Source: Deinococcus koreensis
GTDB taxonomy: Bacteria; Deinococcota; Deinococci; Deinococcales; Deinococcaceae
Direction of reading: 5' to 3'
DNA: 64,000 nt
Assembly (NCBI RefSeq): GCF_002901445.1
Contig: NZ_PPPD01000001.1
Location: 2,293,501-2,357,500 of the forward strand
This document shows positions 51,472-61,250 of this stretch, in pieces. Under the pieces are notes generated by a model that was not told where the DNA came from, did no database searches, and saw only the letters and a program-made list of their open reading frames with translations. A program made the position numbers and the translations under genes. Positions within the stretch are counted from its first letter, which is position 1. Every line of letters starts with the position of its first letter.

Positions 51472-52486
51472 TCTCCAGATCGGTGCGGGCCCGCTCCCAG
51501 TCGCTGACCCGGCTGATCTCCCCCACGTCCTCCGGGCTCAGGGTCACGTCCAGCGTGCCCAGCAGTTCCTGAAGCTGTTCCACCGTGTTCGCCCCGATGA
51601 TCGGCGCGGTCAGGGCGGGCTGCTCCAGCATCCAGGCCAGGGCGACCTGCGCGGGCCGGGCACCGTGGCGTCCGGCCACCGTTTCCAGGGTCTCCACCAC
51701 GTCGAAGGTGCGGTCGCTGAAGCGCCGCGCTGCGTTCTCGTCGGCGCGCACGGACTCCGGCAGGGGCTGGCCGCGCCGGTACTTGCCGGTCAGCACACCG
51801 CCGCCCAGGGGGCTCCAGGGAATCACGCCCAGGCCGTATTCCACGCACACCTTCTGCAGCTCGCGCTCGAAGTTCGCGCGGGTGGGCGAGAGCAGGCTGT
51901 ACTCCGGCTGGATGCTCACGAAACTCTCCAGGCCGCGCCGGTCGCTCTCCCACAGGGCCTGCATCAGTCGCCACGCGCTGTAGTTGCTGCAGCCGATATA
52001 CCGCACGTAGCCGCGCTGCACCAGTTCCGTGAAGGCCGCGAGCGTCTCCTCGATGGGCGTCTGGTTGTCGATCCAGTGGGCCTGATACAGATCGATGTGG
52101 TCGGTCTGCAGCCGCCGCAGGCTGTCCTCGCAGGCCCGCAGGATCCAGCGCCGCGAGAGCCCCTCGCGCTGGTGGATGGTCGAGCGGCCCTGCGCGCCCC
52201 CCTCGCCCATGGCGCCGCGCACCTTGGTGGCGATCACCATGTCGTCGCGGTTACCGCGCGCCTTCATCCAGCGGCCCATGATCTCCTCGGACACGCCGCC
52301 GGGATTGCCCGGTGTCCACATGGTGTAGATGTCGGCGGTGTCCAGAAAGTTGCCGCCGGCCGCCGCGTAGGTGTCCATGAGTTCGAAGGCCCTGGCCTCG
52401 TCGGCCGTCCAGCCGAACTGCATGGTGCCCAGGCCGATGGGGAAGAGGTGCAGGCCGCTGCGGCCCAGCTTGCGGTACGTGGTCAT
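51467..52486 (-). CDS. Aldo/keto reductase
   Basis: A 339-residue NADPH-dependent (beta/alpha)8-barrel oxidoreductase. The catalytic tetrad is visible: Asp in FLDTADIY, Tyr in ADIYTMW, Lys in VIATKVRG and His in DLYQAHWID. The SNYSAWRL and [11 protein letters not shown] segments are family marks of the YghZ/Tas-like group. ATG 52486 has GGAGG 5 nt upstream. The final stop codon is contributed by a repeat element. Substrate unknown. Confidence 0.94.
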   Translation of the reverse strand: MTTYRKLGRSGLHLFPIGLGTMQFGWTADEARAFELMDTYAAAGGNFLDTADIYTMWTPGNPGGVSEEIMGRWMKARGNRDDMVIATKVRGAMGEGGAQGRSTIHQREGLSRRWILRACEDSLRRLQTDHIDLYQAHWIDNQTPIEETLAAFTELVQRGYVRYIGCSNYSAWRLMQALWESDRRGLESFVSIQPEYSLLSPTRANFERELQKVCVEYGLGVIPWSPLGGGVLTGKYRRGQPLPESVRADENAARRFSDRTFDVVETLETVAGRHGARPAQVALAWMLEQPALTAPIIGANTVEQLQELLGTLDVTLSPEDVGEISRVSDWERARTDLET

Positions 52487-52553
52487 GGGAACCTCCGGTG
52501 GAACAAGGGGGACGCGGGCTGCGGCCTGCATGATGCTACGGGATTTACAGAGG

Positions 52554-52587
52554 AAGGCGGCCCGGTCGTGGATGACCGGGCCGCCTT
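52554..52587 (-). terminator. glmS terminator
   Basis: AAGGCGGCCCGGTC (52554-52567) and GACCGGGCCGCCTT (52574-52587) form a perfect 14-bp stem with a 6-base loop, 19 bases after the glmS stop. It is strong in both directions. Confidence 0.9.
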
Positions 52588-52605
52588 TTCGAACGTTCCG
52601 GTGCC

Positions 52606-54426
52606 TTATTCCACCGTCACGCTCTTCGCCAGGTTGCGGGGTTTATCGACGTCCTTGCCAAGCGCCGTGGCCGTGAAGTACGCCAGGAGCTGCATGGCGA
52701 CCGCGTTCACCACCGGGCTCACCATCTCGTGGGCGCGCGGCAGGTAGATCACGTCGTCGCCGTGGCGGGCGTTCTCGGTGTCGCCGTCCGAGAGGAAGAG
52801 GATCACCTTGCCGGCGCGGGCGCGCACTTCCTGCACGTTGCTGATGGTCTTTTCCAGCAGGCGGCTCTCGGTGGCGATCACCGCGACGGGCAGCTGGTCG
52901 TCGATCAGGGCGATCGGGCCGTGCTTCATCTCGCCGGCCGCGTAGGCCTCAGCGTGGATGTAGGAGATCTCCTTGAGCTTCAGCGCGCCCTCGTAGGCGG
53001 TCGGGCTGTTCACGCCGCGCCCCAGGAACAGGTAGTCGCGGGCGTGGGCGTACTTCTCGGCGACCTCCTTGATGCGCGCCACGCGCTCGGGCGCCAGCGC
53101 CTCCTCGACCAGCCGGGGCAGGGCGCGGGCGGCGTGCAGCAGTTCGGCGCCCTCCTGCGGGCTCAGCGTGCCGCGCGCCCGGCCCAGCCACAGCGCCAGC
53201 ATGACGAAGGCGCTGACCATCGAGGTATACGCCTTGGTGCTCGCCACGCCGATCTCGGGGCCGGCGTGGATGTACAGCGTGTCGTCCAGCTCGCGGGTCA
53301 TCGAGGAGCCCTTGGCGTTGATCACGCCCAGGGTCTTGGCGCCGAACTTCTTGGCCTCGCGCAGCGCTTCCAGGGTGTCGATGGTCTCGCCGCTCTGGCT
53401 GACCACGATGGCCAGGGTGTGCTCGCTGACCAGCGGGTTGCGGTAGCGGTACTCGCTGGCCACGTCCACCTCGACCGGGATACGGGCCAGCTGCTCGATC
53501 AGGTATTCGCCGACCAGTCCGGCGTAGAAGGCCGTGCCGCAGGCGATGATCGAGATGCGCTTGAAGCTGGCCGGATCGAGGTCGATATCCAGGTTCACCT
53601 CGCCGGTGTCGTCGTGCAGGCGGCCGATCAGGGTGTTCGTCAGGGCCTGGGGCTGCTCGTAGATCTCCTTGAGCATGTAGGTGTCGAAGCCGCCCTTCTC
53701 GGCCGCCTCGGCGTCCCACTCGATGTGCTCGATGGTGCGCTGCTGCGCGTTGCCCGCCAGGTCGGTGACCCGGAAGCCGTCGTCGTGCAGCACGACCATG
53801 TCGCCGTCGTGCAGGAAGACCATGTTGCGGGTGTAGGCCAGCAGGGCGGGCACGTCCGAGGCCAGGAACATCTCGCCCTCGCCCACGCCCATCACCAGGG
53901 GGCTGACCGTGCGGGCCGCGACGATCTCGCGGTGATCCACATGGGTCACGACAATCCCGTAGGCGCCGCGCACCTGCCCCAGCGCCGTGCGGACGGCCGC
54001 TTCCAGATCGCCGCTGTAGGCTTCCTCGATCAGGTGGGCCAGCACCTCAGAGTCGGTCTCGGACTTGAACTGGTGGCCGCGCGCTTGCAGGCCCTCCTTG
54101 AGCTTGAGGTAGTTCTCGATGATGCCGTTGTGGATGATCACGATCCGCCCGTCCTCGGTAGCGTGCGGGTGGGCGTTGGTGTCGTTGGGCAGGCCGTGGG
54201 TGGCCCAGCGCGTGTGCCCGATCCCCAGCGTGCCGCCCATGGGCTGGCCCTCGAGCAGCGTGCTCAGGTTGGCGAGCTTGCCCGCCTTCTTCCTCACGTC
54301 GATCTGGCCCCCACTGTTGATGGCGATGCCCGCGCTGTCATAGCCGCGGTATTCCAGTTTGGCGAGTCCGGAGATGAGGACGTCCTGCGCCTGCCGTGGG
54401 CCGATGTATCCGACGATTCCGCACAT
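52606..54426 (-). CDS. glmS: Glutamine-fructose-6-phosphate aminotransferase
   Basis: A 606-residue enzyme making glucosamine-6-phosphate for peptidoglycan. The N-terminal glutaminase has Cys2 (MCGIVGYIG) as nucleophile, with RWATHG and GNHDE-type loops replaced by the normal GlmS sequences. Two SIS domains (about 290-430 and 460-600) carry [17 protein letters not shown] and [18 protein letters not shown], and the protein ends in the conserved [16 protein letters not shown] 54426 has a GGAG Shine-Dalgarno sequence. It is preceded by a long leader containing a glmS ribozyme, so GlcN6P should repress it by mRNA cleavage. Confidence 0.97.
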   Translation of the reverse strand: MCGIVGYIGPRQAQDVLISGLAKLEYRGYDSAGIAINSGGQIDVRKKAGKLANLSTLLEGQPMGGTLGIGHTRWATHGLPNDTNAHPHATEDGRIVIIHNGIIENYLKLKEGLQARGHQFKSETDSEVLAHLIEEAYSGDLEAAVRTALGQVRGAYGIVVTHVDHREIVAARTVSPLVMGVGEGEMFLASDVPALLAYTRNMVFLHDGDMVVLHDDGFRVTDLAGNAQQRTIEHIEWDAEAAEKGGFDTYMLKEIYEQPQALTNTLIGRLHDDTGEVNLDIDLDPASFKRISIIACGTAFYAGLVGEYLIEQLARIPVEVDVASEYRYRNPLVSEHTLAIVVSQSGETIDTLEALREAKKFGAKTLGVINAKGSSMTRELDDTLYIHAGPEIGVASTKAYTSMVSAFVMLALWLGRARGTLSPQEGAELLHAARALPRLVEEALAPERVARIKEVAEKYAHARDYLFLGRGVNSPTAYEGALKLKEISYIHAEAYAAGEMKHGPIALIDDQLPVAVIATESRLLEKTISNVQEVRARAGKVILFLSDGDTENARHGDDVIYLPRAHEMVSPVVNAVAMQLLAYFTATALGKDVDKPRNLAKSVTVE

Positions 54427-54518
54427 GGTTGCTCCAGCCCGCGCCGCGCCCCCGGGCTCCGGCAGCGCGGGGCTGTCCGGCCTGGGGGGCGGTCGCGGGA
54501 GGTGTCTGTGATGTCATC

Positions 54519-54709
54519 GTATCCGGCCTTATCTCCGTGTTGCCACGGGGCTTATCGCTGGATTTCCCACACCCGCCTGATCTGGCTGCCAGAACCTGCG
54601 GGCGTGTCGGGTAGGCGTCGATGCTCGCCTGGAGGCATCCGCAGAATGCTCGCTGACCTCCACCTCGTCTCCCCAGTGCGGCCTGTCGCCGCGCCTGGGG
54701 CCTTGCGCT
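54519..54709 (-). ncRNA. glmS self-cleaving ribozyme/riboswitch
   Basis: On the minus strand the core motifs of the glmS ribozyme appear in order: AGCGC (54709-54705, cleavage expected after A54709), a P2 stem CCCCAG/CTGGGG, GACGAGGTGGAGG (54669-54657) and GCGGATGCCTCC (54642-54631). P4 follows, with CCGTG-GCAA-CACGG closing on a GNRA loop (around 54547-54534), and the outer ATCC/GGAT pair ends near 54521. The RNA cleaves itself when bound to glucosamine-6-phosphate, lowering glmS expression. It lies directly upstream of glmS at the expected distance. Confidence 0.93.
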
Positions 54710-54720
54710 GCCCTGTTTGT

Positions 54721-54755
54721 GTGAACCGGACACCAACGGTTCACCCGGCAGCATA
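54721..54755 (-). promoter_or_regulatory. glmS promoter and leader hairpin
   Basis: TATGCT (54755-54750) is the likely -10 box. The 5' leader ahead of the cleavage site contains GTGAACC (54744-54738) paired with GGTTCAC (54727-54721), a 7-bp hairpin that would mark the new 5' end of uncleaved mRNA. Confidence 0.65.
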
Positions 54756-54963
54756 GCACCCCCCGGAGCCTCAGGTGAGCACGATACTCAAGGAATGTTC
54801 AAGATCAGGTCATCCGGCGGCGCTCAGACGCCCTGTCCAGGCCCCTGGCCCTTGATAGGATGGGCGCCGGACGCCCGATCCGGGCGGGCCCGCCCCGGCG
54901 TGCTGGAGCGGCCGACACCGCCTGACCGGGCGTTCACTGTCAGCGTCCAAGAGGATCACACCC

Positions 54964-55263
54964 ATGCCCACGTACCTGTATAAAAACATCGAAACCGGCG
55001 AAATCTACGAACTGCGGCAGAGTATGCGCGACGACGCCTACGCCGCCCACCCCGAGACCGGCGTGCCGGTCAAGCGCATCCTGGCGCGTCCTGGCATCGC
55101 CTTCAAGGGCAGCGGCTTCTACGTCAACGATTCCCGCTCTGGCGGCGAGGGCGCGGCGGGCAGCTCCTCCAAGGACTCTGCTTCCAGAGAGTCCAAGGGG
55201 GCAGCCCCCACTTCAGCCCAGTCAGGTTCGGCTCAGTCGGGCGGCGGCAAAGGCGGCGAGTGA
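54964..55263 (+). CDS. FmdB-like small protein lacking the zinc Cys residues
   Basis: A 99-residue protein whose first 55 residues follow the FmdB/CxxC zinc-ribbon family (MPTYLYKNIETGE, then VKRILARPGIAFKGSGFYVN). The two CxxC pairs that normally bind zinc are absent, since there is no Cys at all. The C-terminal 45 residues are a Ser/Gly/Ala-rich tail. ATG 54964 has AGAGGA 10 nt upstream. Its stop overlaps the GTG of the protease gene as GTGA, so the two genes are coupled. Function of FmdB proteins is unknown; loss of the metal site is unusual. Confidence 0.85.
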   Translation: MPTYLYKNIETGEIYELRQSMRDDAYAAHPETGVPVKRILARPGIAFKGSGFYVNDSRSGGEGAAGSSSKDSASRESKGAAPTSAQSGSAQSGGGKGGE

Positions 55264-56360
55264 AGCGCGCCCGTGTGCTGTGGGCGACCCTGCTGCTCGC
55301 CGGAGCGGTCACGGGCGCCTACGTCACGGGCCGGGTCACCGCTCAGCGCGCCCTGGTCACCCCCGATGAGATCAACACCGTGGAGGTGGCCCAGAAGGCC
55401 GTGCAGGCCGTGGTGCGGATCGACAACCGACTGCAGCGCGACCAGCTGCAGGCCGGCGACGATCCGGTGGAGGTCGGCACCGGCTTCTTCTACAAGAAAG
55501 ACCTGATCGTCACCAACTACCATGTCGTGCAGTACCAGGAATCGCTGACGGTCACCCTCTGGAACGGCCGGCGCGTCCAGGCCAAGATCGAGGGCGTCGA
55601 TCCGGGCATCGACATCGCCATCCTGCGGGTCTCCGGGGTCACCGCGCCCAAGACGCTGGGCTTCGGCCAGAGCGCGCGCCTGATTCCAGGGCAGAAGCTG
55701 ATCACCATCGGCACGCCCTACCGTATCCAGAACTTCATCGGCAGCGGCGTGTTCAGCGTGCTCGCCAGCGCGCCCGACGTGCCGCGCAACGACAACCTGG
55801 GCGTGGAGATCGGGCAGTACCTGATGACCACGGCGAGCATCCAGCAGGGCAACAGCGGCGGCCCGGTGCTGGATTCGCGGGGCGCCGTGGTGGGCGTCTC
55901 AGACCTGAACGCCGCGCCCAACGGCCTGATTCCGGGCATCATCGGCATCGCCATTCCGGGCGACCTGGTCAAGCAGAGCCTAGACGACCTGGAGAAGATC
56001 GGGGTACCGCAGCGCGGCACGCTGGGGGCCACCCTGCGCGACCTGGGCTCGCTGGAGCCGGCCCTGCGCCAGCTCGCGGGCCTGACCAGCGCCGAGGGCG
56101 CCCTGGTCATGGACGTGGCGGCCGGCAGCGCGGCGGCCCGCTCGGGCCTGCGCGGCAGCATCCGCAACAACAGCGACCAGCTGGTGGCGCCGCTGGGCGA
56201 CGTGATCGTGGCCGTGGACGGCGTGCGCGTGCAGAACGCCTTCGACGTGACCCGGCTGGTCGCCGCCAAGCGCCCGGGCCAGACCGTGACCCTGCGGGTC
56301 TGGCGCAACAAGAAGAGCGTGGACGTGAAGGTCACGCTGCTCAAGCGCACCCTGCAGTAG
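55260..56360 (+). CDS. HtrA-like serine protease with PDZ domain
   Basis: A 366-residue exported trypsin-like protease. N-terminal signal anchor (about 6-24), protease domain with catalytic His (TNYHVV), Asp (GIDIAIL) and Ser (GNSGGPV), then one PDZ domain (LGATLRDLG, GDVIVAVDGVRVQNAFDV). It degrades misfolded envelope proteins. GTG 55260 overlaps the FmdB stop. It is full length with an intact triad. Confidence 0.94.
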   Translation: MKRARVLWATLLLAGAVTGAYVTGRVTAQRALVTPDEINTVEVAQKAVQAVVRIDNRLQRDQLQAGDDPVEVGTGFFYKKDLIVTNYHVVQYQESLTVTLWNGRRVQAKIEGVDPGIDIAILRVSGVTAPKTLGFGQSARLIPGQKLITIGTPYRIQNFIGSGVFSVLASAPDVPRNDNLGVEIGQYLMTTASIQQGNSGGPVLDSRGAVVGVSDLNAAPNGLIPGIIGIAIPGDLVKQSLDDLEKIGVPQRGTLGATLRDLGSLEPALRQLAGLTSAEGALVMDVAAGSAAARSGLRGSIRNNSDQLVAPLGDVIVAVDGVRVQNAFDVTRLVAAKRPGQTVTLRVWRNKKSVDVKVTLLKRTLQ

Positions 56361-56441
56361 CGCGCGCCGGAGGGCAGGACAGACAGGATGGGGCCGGGGC
56401 AGACGCTCTGGCCCCGTTCTCATGCACCTGTTCGTATCAAT

Positions 56442-56468
56442 GTGATATCACTCTGATCGGAGAGTGAT
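56442..56468 (+). promoter_or_regulatory. Overlapping palindromes before the SPFH gene
   Basis: GTGATATCAC (56442-56451) is a perfect palindrome. It overlaps ATCACTCT (56447-56454), which faces AGAGTGAT (56461-56468) across a 6-base loop holding part of the GGAGAG Shine-Dalgarno sequence. It may be an operator for the RHH protein encoded downstream and/or an RNA hairpin limiting ribosome access. The ATG follows at 56472. Confidence 0.6.
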
Positions 56469-56471
56469 GCT

Positions 56472-57386
<915 letters not shown>

Positions 57387-57472
57387 GCGCACAGCGGGGC
57401 GCCCGGGTCTTCGCCGGGGAGGGCGCCCCCCGGCCCCCTCCTCCAGGAACACGCCATGACCAGACGGAACCC

Positions 57473-57661
57473 ATGACCAGAAAGAACTTTCCCCTGCGGA
57501 TCAGCCCCGACCTGTACGCCGCCCTGGAGCGCTGGGCCGCCGACGACCTGCGGAGCGTGAACGCCCAGATCGAGTACCTGCTGACCCAGGCCGCGCGGCA
57601 GTCCGGGCGGCTCAAGGCGCCGCCCGGCAAGCCGCCCGAGCCCGGGGAGCCCACCGGATAG
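57473..57661 (+). CDS. Ribbon-helix-helix (Arc-type) DNA-binding protein, 62 aa
   Basis: A small Arc/RHH protein. [20 protein letters not shown] and [17 protein letters not shown] are the strand and two helices of the RHH fold, followed by a Pro-rich tail. It is likely the autoregulator of the SPFH operon, binding the palindromes at 56442-56468; this is inferred from context. A 6-codon ORF at 57456 (MTRRNP, stop) begins with the same ATGACCAGA sequence and overlaps this start as ATGA. The stop codon TAG lies within a repeat-like segment (57657-57675). Confidence 0.9.
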   Translation: MTRKNFPLRISPDLYAALERWAADDLRSVNAQIEYLLTQAARQSGRLKAPPGKPPEPGEPTG

Positions 57662-57675
57662 GGCCTCCGCTTCAG
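57657..57675 (+). repeat. Repeat fragment at the RHH gene stop codon
   Basis: GATAGGGCCTCCGCTTCAG matches GATACGGCCTCCGCTCCAG at 10647-10665 in all but two positions. The TAG stop of the RHH gene falls within it. Only this terminal portion of the repeat is recognisable. Confidence 0.6.
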
Positions 57676-57817
57676 GCGAATGGGGGCAGGGGGGGCCCGG
57701 TTTTGCCCGGCTTCTCTCTGCCCCATTCCCGCTTCTCCGCGTCTGCAGCCCCGCCCCGCCGTCAAGCCCGCCACATCCCTTTGTTCCCGCGGCCGGGCGC
57801 TATGCTCTGTCACGGTT

Positions 57818-58429
57818 ATGTACATCGTGGTCGAAGGCCCAATCGGGGTCGGAAAAACGAGCCTCGCGGGGCGACTCGCCGCGCGCTACGGCGCCGAGCT
57901 GAATCTGGAGATCGTCGAGGAGAATCCCTTCCTGGCACGCTTCTACGAACAGCCGGAGACGTATTCGTTCCAGGTGCAGGTGTTCTTCCTGCTCTCGCGC
58001 TTCAAGCAGCTCTCGGCCTTGTCGCAGCCGGGTCTGTTTGCGGGGGGCGTGGTCAGCGACTACCTCTTCGACAAGGATTTCATCTTCGCGGCGATGAACC
58101 TGAAAGACGCTGAATTCTCGCTGTACGAGGATTTGTACAGCCACCTCTCGCCGCGCCTGCCGACCCCCGATCTAGTGGTGTACCTGCGCGCCGATACCGG
58201 GGAACTCCTGCGCCGCATCGCCAAGCGTGGCCGGCCCTTCGAGCAGGGCATGCAGGCCGAGTACCTGGCCGACCTGACCGCCCGCTACGACGAGTATTTC
58301 CGCTCCTATCCCCACCCGCTGCTGACCGTCCAGGCGGCCGGCTACGACTTCGTGGCCTCGCCCGACGACGAGGAGCGCCTCCTGACGCAGATCCACGAGG
58401 CCCTGAACGCCCAGAGCGCCGCCGACTGA
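57818..58429 (+). CDS. Deoxynucleoside kinase (first of two)
   Basis: A 203-residue cytosolic kinase of the dAK/dGK/dCK family (deoxynucleotide salvage). P-loop GPIGVGKTS (7-15), the substrate-region VVSDYLFDKDFIFA (Asp-containing ERS-like motif), and the LID RIAKRGRPFEQ. The acidic EENPF after the first strands is typical. ATG 57818 gives the normal P-loop distance; TATGCT (57801-57806) lies 11 nt upstream, implying a very short leader. The second kinase gene follows 67 bases downstream. Confidence 0.93.
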   Translation: MYIVVEGPIGVGKTSLAGRLAARYGAELNLEIVEENPFLARFYEQPETYSFQVQVFFLLSRFKQLSALSQPGLFAGGVVSDYLFDKDFIFAAMNLKDAEFSLYEDLYSHLSPRLPTPDLVVYLRADTGELLRRIAKRGRPFEQGMQAEYLADLTARYDEYFRSYPHPLLTVQAAGYDFVASPDDEERLLTQIHEALNAQSAAD

Positions 58430-58496
58430 TGGCCTGCCTCTTGGTGCCTGACCTTCCGCCTTCTGCCTTCTGCCCTCTGCGGCGCGGAGCCCTCTG

Positions 58497-59120
58497 ATGT
58501 ACCTCGCCGTCTCGGGCAACATCGGCAGCGGCAAGAGCACCCTGACGCGGATGCTCGCAGAGCGCTATGGGCTGCGGCCGGTCTACGAGCCCTACGCCGA
58601 CAACCCGTATCTGGAGGACTTCTACCGCGACATGCGGCGCTACTCCTTCCACAGCCAGATCTACTTTCTGAGCCGCCGGCTGGAGCAGCACCTGAACCTC
58701 GTGACCGGCGCCCGCTACGTCATCCAGGACCGCACGGTGTTCGAGGATGCCAACATCTTCGCCCGCAACCTCTATGAGGGCGGGCAGATGGAGACGCGCG
58801 ACTGGGAGACCTACTGGGGGCTGTACCAGGGCATCCTGCCGGCCCTGCGCGTGCCGGATCTGCTGATCCATCTGGATGCCAGCCTGCCCACCCTCCGGCG
58901 CCGCATCGCCGCGCGCGGCCGGGCCTACGAACAGGACATCCCCGACGAATATCTGGCTGGCCTCAACCGCCTGTACGACGCCTGGGTCTCCAGTTTCGAC
59001 GCCTGTCCGGTGATCCGCGTCAACGGCGACGAGCTGGATTTCGTGGCCGACCCCGGCGCCTTCGAGTGGGTCTGCCAGCGCGTCCAGGGCCAGGGCTTCG
59101 GCCTGCCGCTGCTGCGCTGA
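58497..59120 (+). CDS. Deoxynucleoside kinase (second of two)
   Basis: A 207-residue paralogue of the preceding gene. P-loop GNIGSGKST (7-15), EPYADNPYLEDFY, VIQDRTVFEDANIFA (DRT in place of DRS/ERS) and LID RRIAARGRAYEQ. A tandem pair of such kinases with different nucleoside preferences is also found in Bacillus and lactobacilli and is expected to divide purine and pyrimidine substrates. Individual specificities cannot be assigned here. GCGGAG precedes ATG 58497 by 8 nt; the two genes are probably one operon. Confidence 0.93.
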   Translation: MYLAVSGNIGSGKSTLTRMLAERYGLRPVYEPYADNPYLEDFYRDMRRYSFHSQIYFLSRRLEQHLNLVTGARYVIQDRTVFEDANIFARNLYEGGQMETRDWETYWGLYQGILPALRVPDLLIHLDASLPTLRRRIAARGRAYEQDIPDEYLAGLNRLYDAWVSSFDACPVIRVNGDELDFVADPGAFEWVCQRVQGQGFGLPLLR

Positions 59121-59300
59121 GCCGGCTGCGCCGCGCCCCACGCTCCCCCGACGGGGAGGGGGGGAGGACGCGGCACCGGGAAGTCCTCTACACTGAAGTC
59201 TGAGAACAAAGTGAGCCGACGCCTGGCGGCGGGGCCAGGAAGGTCGGCCGCCCAGCCGGCGGGCCTGGGCCCAGCCCACGACCGGAACGGAGGAGGCAGG

Positions 59301-60116
59301 ATGCTACACAAGGTAGGGCAGCGACCGGTGGAAGCCGACGACCTTGCGCCCGGCCTCACCAGCCAGCCTGGGCACAGCGAGTTCGTGTGGCCGGTGCGCG
59401 GGTCGCGCGTGGTCGCCAGCCTGCTGGCCCTGACGGCGGCCTTCCTGGCACTCAGCGTGCTGGGGCAGCTGCTCCTGCGCCTGCAGCCGGACTCGGCCCC
59501 CCTGCAGAGCGTCATGCGGGCCACCAACGTAGACATCGAGGGCAACCTGCCGTCCCTGTTCAATGCCCTGCTGCTGCTGGCGCCGGCCCTCCTGCTGGGC
59601 CTGATCGCCCGCGCCACCGCTCCGGCCCGGCGGGTCATGCGCCGGGGCTGGGGGCTGCTGTCGCTGGTGTTCCTGTACCTCAGCGCCGACGAATACCTGC
59701 ATCTCCACGAACTGCTGATGGCGCCCGTGCGGACGGCGCTGCATGTGGACGGCTTCCTGCATTACGCCTGGGTCGTCCCGTACGCTGCGCTGTGTGCCGC
59801 GCTGCTCGCGCTGCTGGTGCCGTTCCTGAGGCGCCTGCCCCGGCGCACCCTGCTCGCCTTCGTGAAGGCCGGCGCGCTGTATCTCACGGGCGTCATGGGG
59901 CTGGAACTGGTGAGCGGCCGGCTGGATGTCGATCTGGGCGTCCAGAACGCGCTGGTGCTCCCGCTCACCACCCTGGAGGAGGGCCTGGAGATGGTCGGCC
60001 TGAGCCTGTTCATCGGAGCGCTGCTGAGCTATCTGCGCGACGACCTGCCGGGCGTGCGGCTCGGCGTTCACTTTTCACCCCCCGTCCCAGGCCCCGCCGA
60101 TGACCGGTCAGCCTGA
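59301..60116 (+). CDS. Polytopic membrane protein of unknown function, 271 aa
   Basis: About six hydrophobic helices (for example VVASLLALTAAFLALSVLGQ, LFNALLLLAPALLLGLIA, GWGLLSLVFLYLS, YAWVVPYAALCAALLALLVP, GALYLTGVMGLEL and LSLFIGALLSYL) span the inner membrane. The conserved-looking SADEYLHLHELL between helices is rich in His/Asp/Glu and could bind a metal or catalyse transfer, but no family is recognised. ATG 59301 has GGAGG 8 nt upstream; an upstream GTG at 59211 lacks a Shine-Dalgarno sequence. TACACT at 59188 may be the -10 box, leaving a leader of about 100 nt. Confidence 0.85.
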   Translation: MLHKVGQRPVEADDLAPGLTSQPGHSEFVWPVRGSRVVASLLALTAAFLALSVLGQLLLRLQPDSAPLQSVMRATNVDIEGNLPSLFNALLLLAPALLLGLIARATAPARRVMRRGWGLLSLVFLYLSADEYLHLHELLMAPVRTALHVDGFLHYAWVVPYAALCAALLALLVPFLRRLPRRTLLAFVKAGALYLTGVMGLELVSGRLDVDLGVQNALVLPLTTLEEGLEMVGLSLFIGALLSYLRDDLPGVRLGVHFSPPVPGPADDRSA

Positions 60117-60171
60117 GGCGGTGCCCGCTGGGGGCTGGCCCAGCGGAGCCCGCACTGCCTATGCTGAGGAC

Positions 60172-61089
60172 GTGGCCCCACCGACATTCACGGTCTTCAC
60201 TGCCACCTACAACCGCGCCCACACGCTGGGGCGGGTGTACCACAGCCTTCAGGCCCAGACCCTGCGTGATTTCGAGTGGCTGATCGTCGACGACGGCAGC
60301 ACCGATGGCACGGCCGCACTGGTCGCCGGCTGGAGGGCCCAGGCCGAGTTCCCGATCCGCATCCTGTACCAGCCCAATGCCGGGAAGGCGGCGGCCTTCA
60401 ACCGGGGCGTGCAGGAAGCCCGTGGCGAACTCTTCCTCAACCTCGACTCCGACGACGCCTGTATCCACACGGCGCTGGAGCGGCTGCTCCACCACTGGGA
60501 AGCCATCCCCGCCCCACAGCGGGAGTCGTTCACTGGGGTCACCAGCCTGTGCGTGGATCAGCGGGGTCTGATCCAGGGGCCACTCTTTCCGCACACGATC
60601 CTGGACTCCGATTCCCTGGAGGTGGCCTTCCGCTACCGCGACGAGGGGGAGCGGTGGGGCTTTCACCGCACCGAGGTGCTGCGCGCCTTTCCCTTCCCCG
60701 TCGACCGGGAGAGCCGCTTCGTCAGCGAGAGCGTGGTGTGGTTCGCCATCGCCCGCCACTACAAGACCCGTTTCGTCAATGAACCGCTGCGCCTCTATTT
60801 CAGACCGGACGGTGCCGGGGATCATCTCTCGGAGCTGAGCCCGGGAGCGGCGCGCGGGCGGCTGCCCTACCACCTGATGGTGCTCAACGAACTGCTGGAG
60901 TGGCTGCCGGTGGCGCCGCAGGAATTTCTCCGCAGCGCCCTGGCGTACAGCCGCTACTCGTTCTGTCTGGGCACCGGGCTCCGGCAGCAGCTGGGGCAGA
61001 TCCAGGCCCGTTCCATGAAGGTGCTGATCGTGCTGGTCTCGCCCGTGGGCTGGCTGTACGGACGGCGGGATCGGCGCCGGTTTTCGTAG
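60172..61089 (+). CDS. Family 2 glycosyltransferase
   Basis: A 305-residue GT-A enzyme transferring a sugar from a nucleotide donor. It has FTATYNRAHTL at the N-terminus, WLIVDDGSTDGTAALV, KAAAFNRGVQEARG and LNLDSDDAC (DxD metal motif). The C-terminal helix region has a hydrophobic stretch (SMKVLIVLVSPVGWLYG) that may associate with the membrane. Acceptor is unknown. GTG 60172 is chosen because a TATGCT box (60160-60165) ends exactly 6 nt before it, and the family N-terminus begins there; ATG 60100, overlapping the previous gene, is less likely. Confidence 0.92.
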   Translation: MAPPTFTVFTATYNRAHTLGRVYHSLQAQTLRDFEWLIVDDGSTDGTAALVAGWRAQAEFPIRILYQPNAGKAAAFNRGVQEARGELFLNLDSDDACIHTALERLLHHWEAIPAPQRESFTGVTSLCVDQRGLIQGPLFPHTILDSDSLEVAFRYRDEGERWGFHRTEVLRAFPFPVDRESRFVSESVVWFAIARHYKTRFVNEPLRLYFRPDGAGDHLSELSPGAARGRLPYHLMVLNELLEWLPVAPQEFLRSALAYSRYSFCLGTGLRQQLGQIQARSMKVLIVLVSPVGWLYGRRDRRRFS

Positions 61090-61250
61090 CTGTCCCGCGC
61101 GGCCGAGCCCAGGGCATGACGGCCACGCTCCCGCCCTTGAGGTAAGCCTGGTTCCGGCGTTCCGGGCATCGAGCGCTGCGCCGGGGTTCCGGGGGCCAGG
61201 AGCGGCGTCTGGAGCCGGCCCCCTCCGGGCCCCTCTGCTACCCTCGCCCC

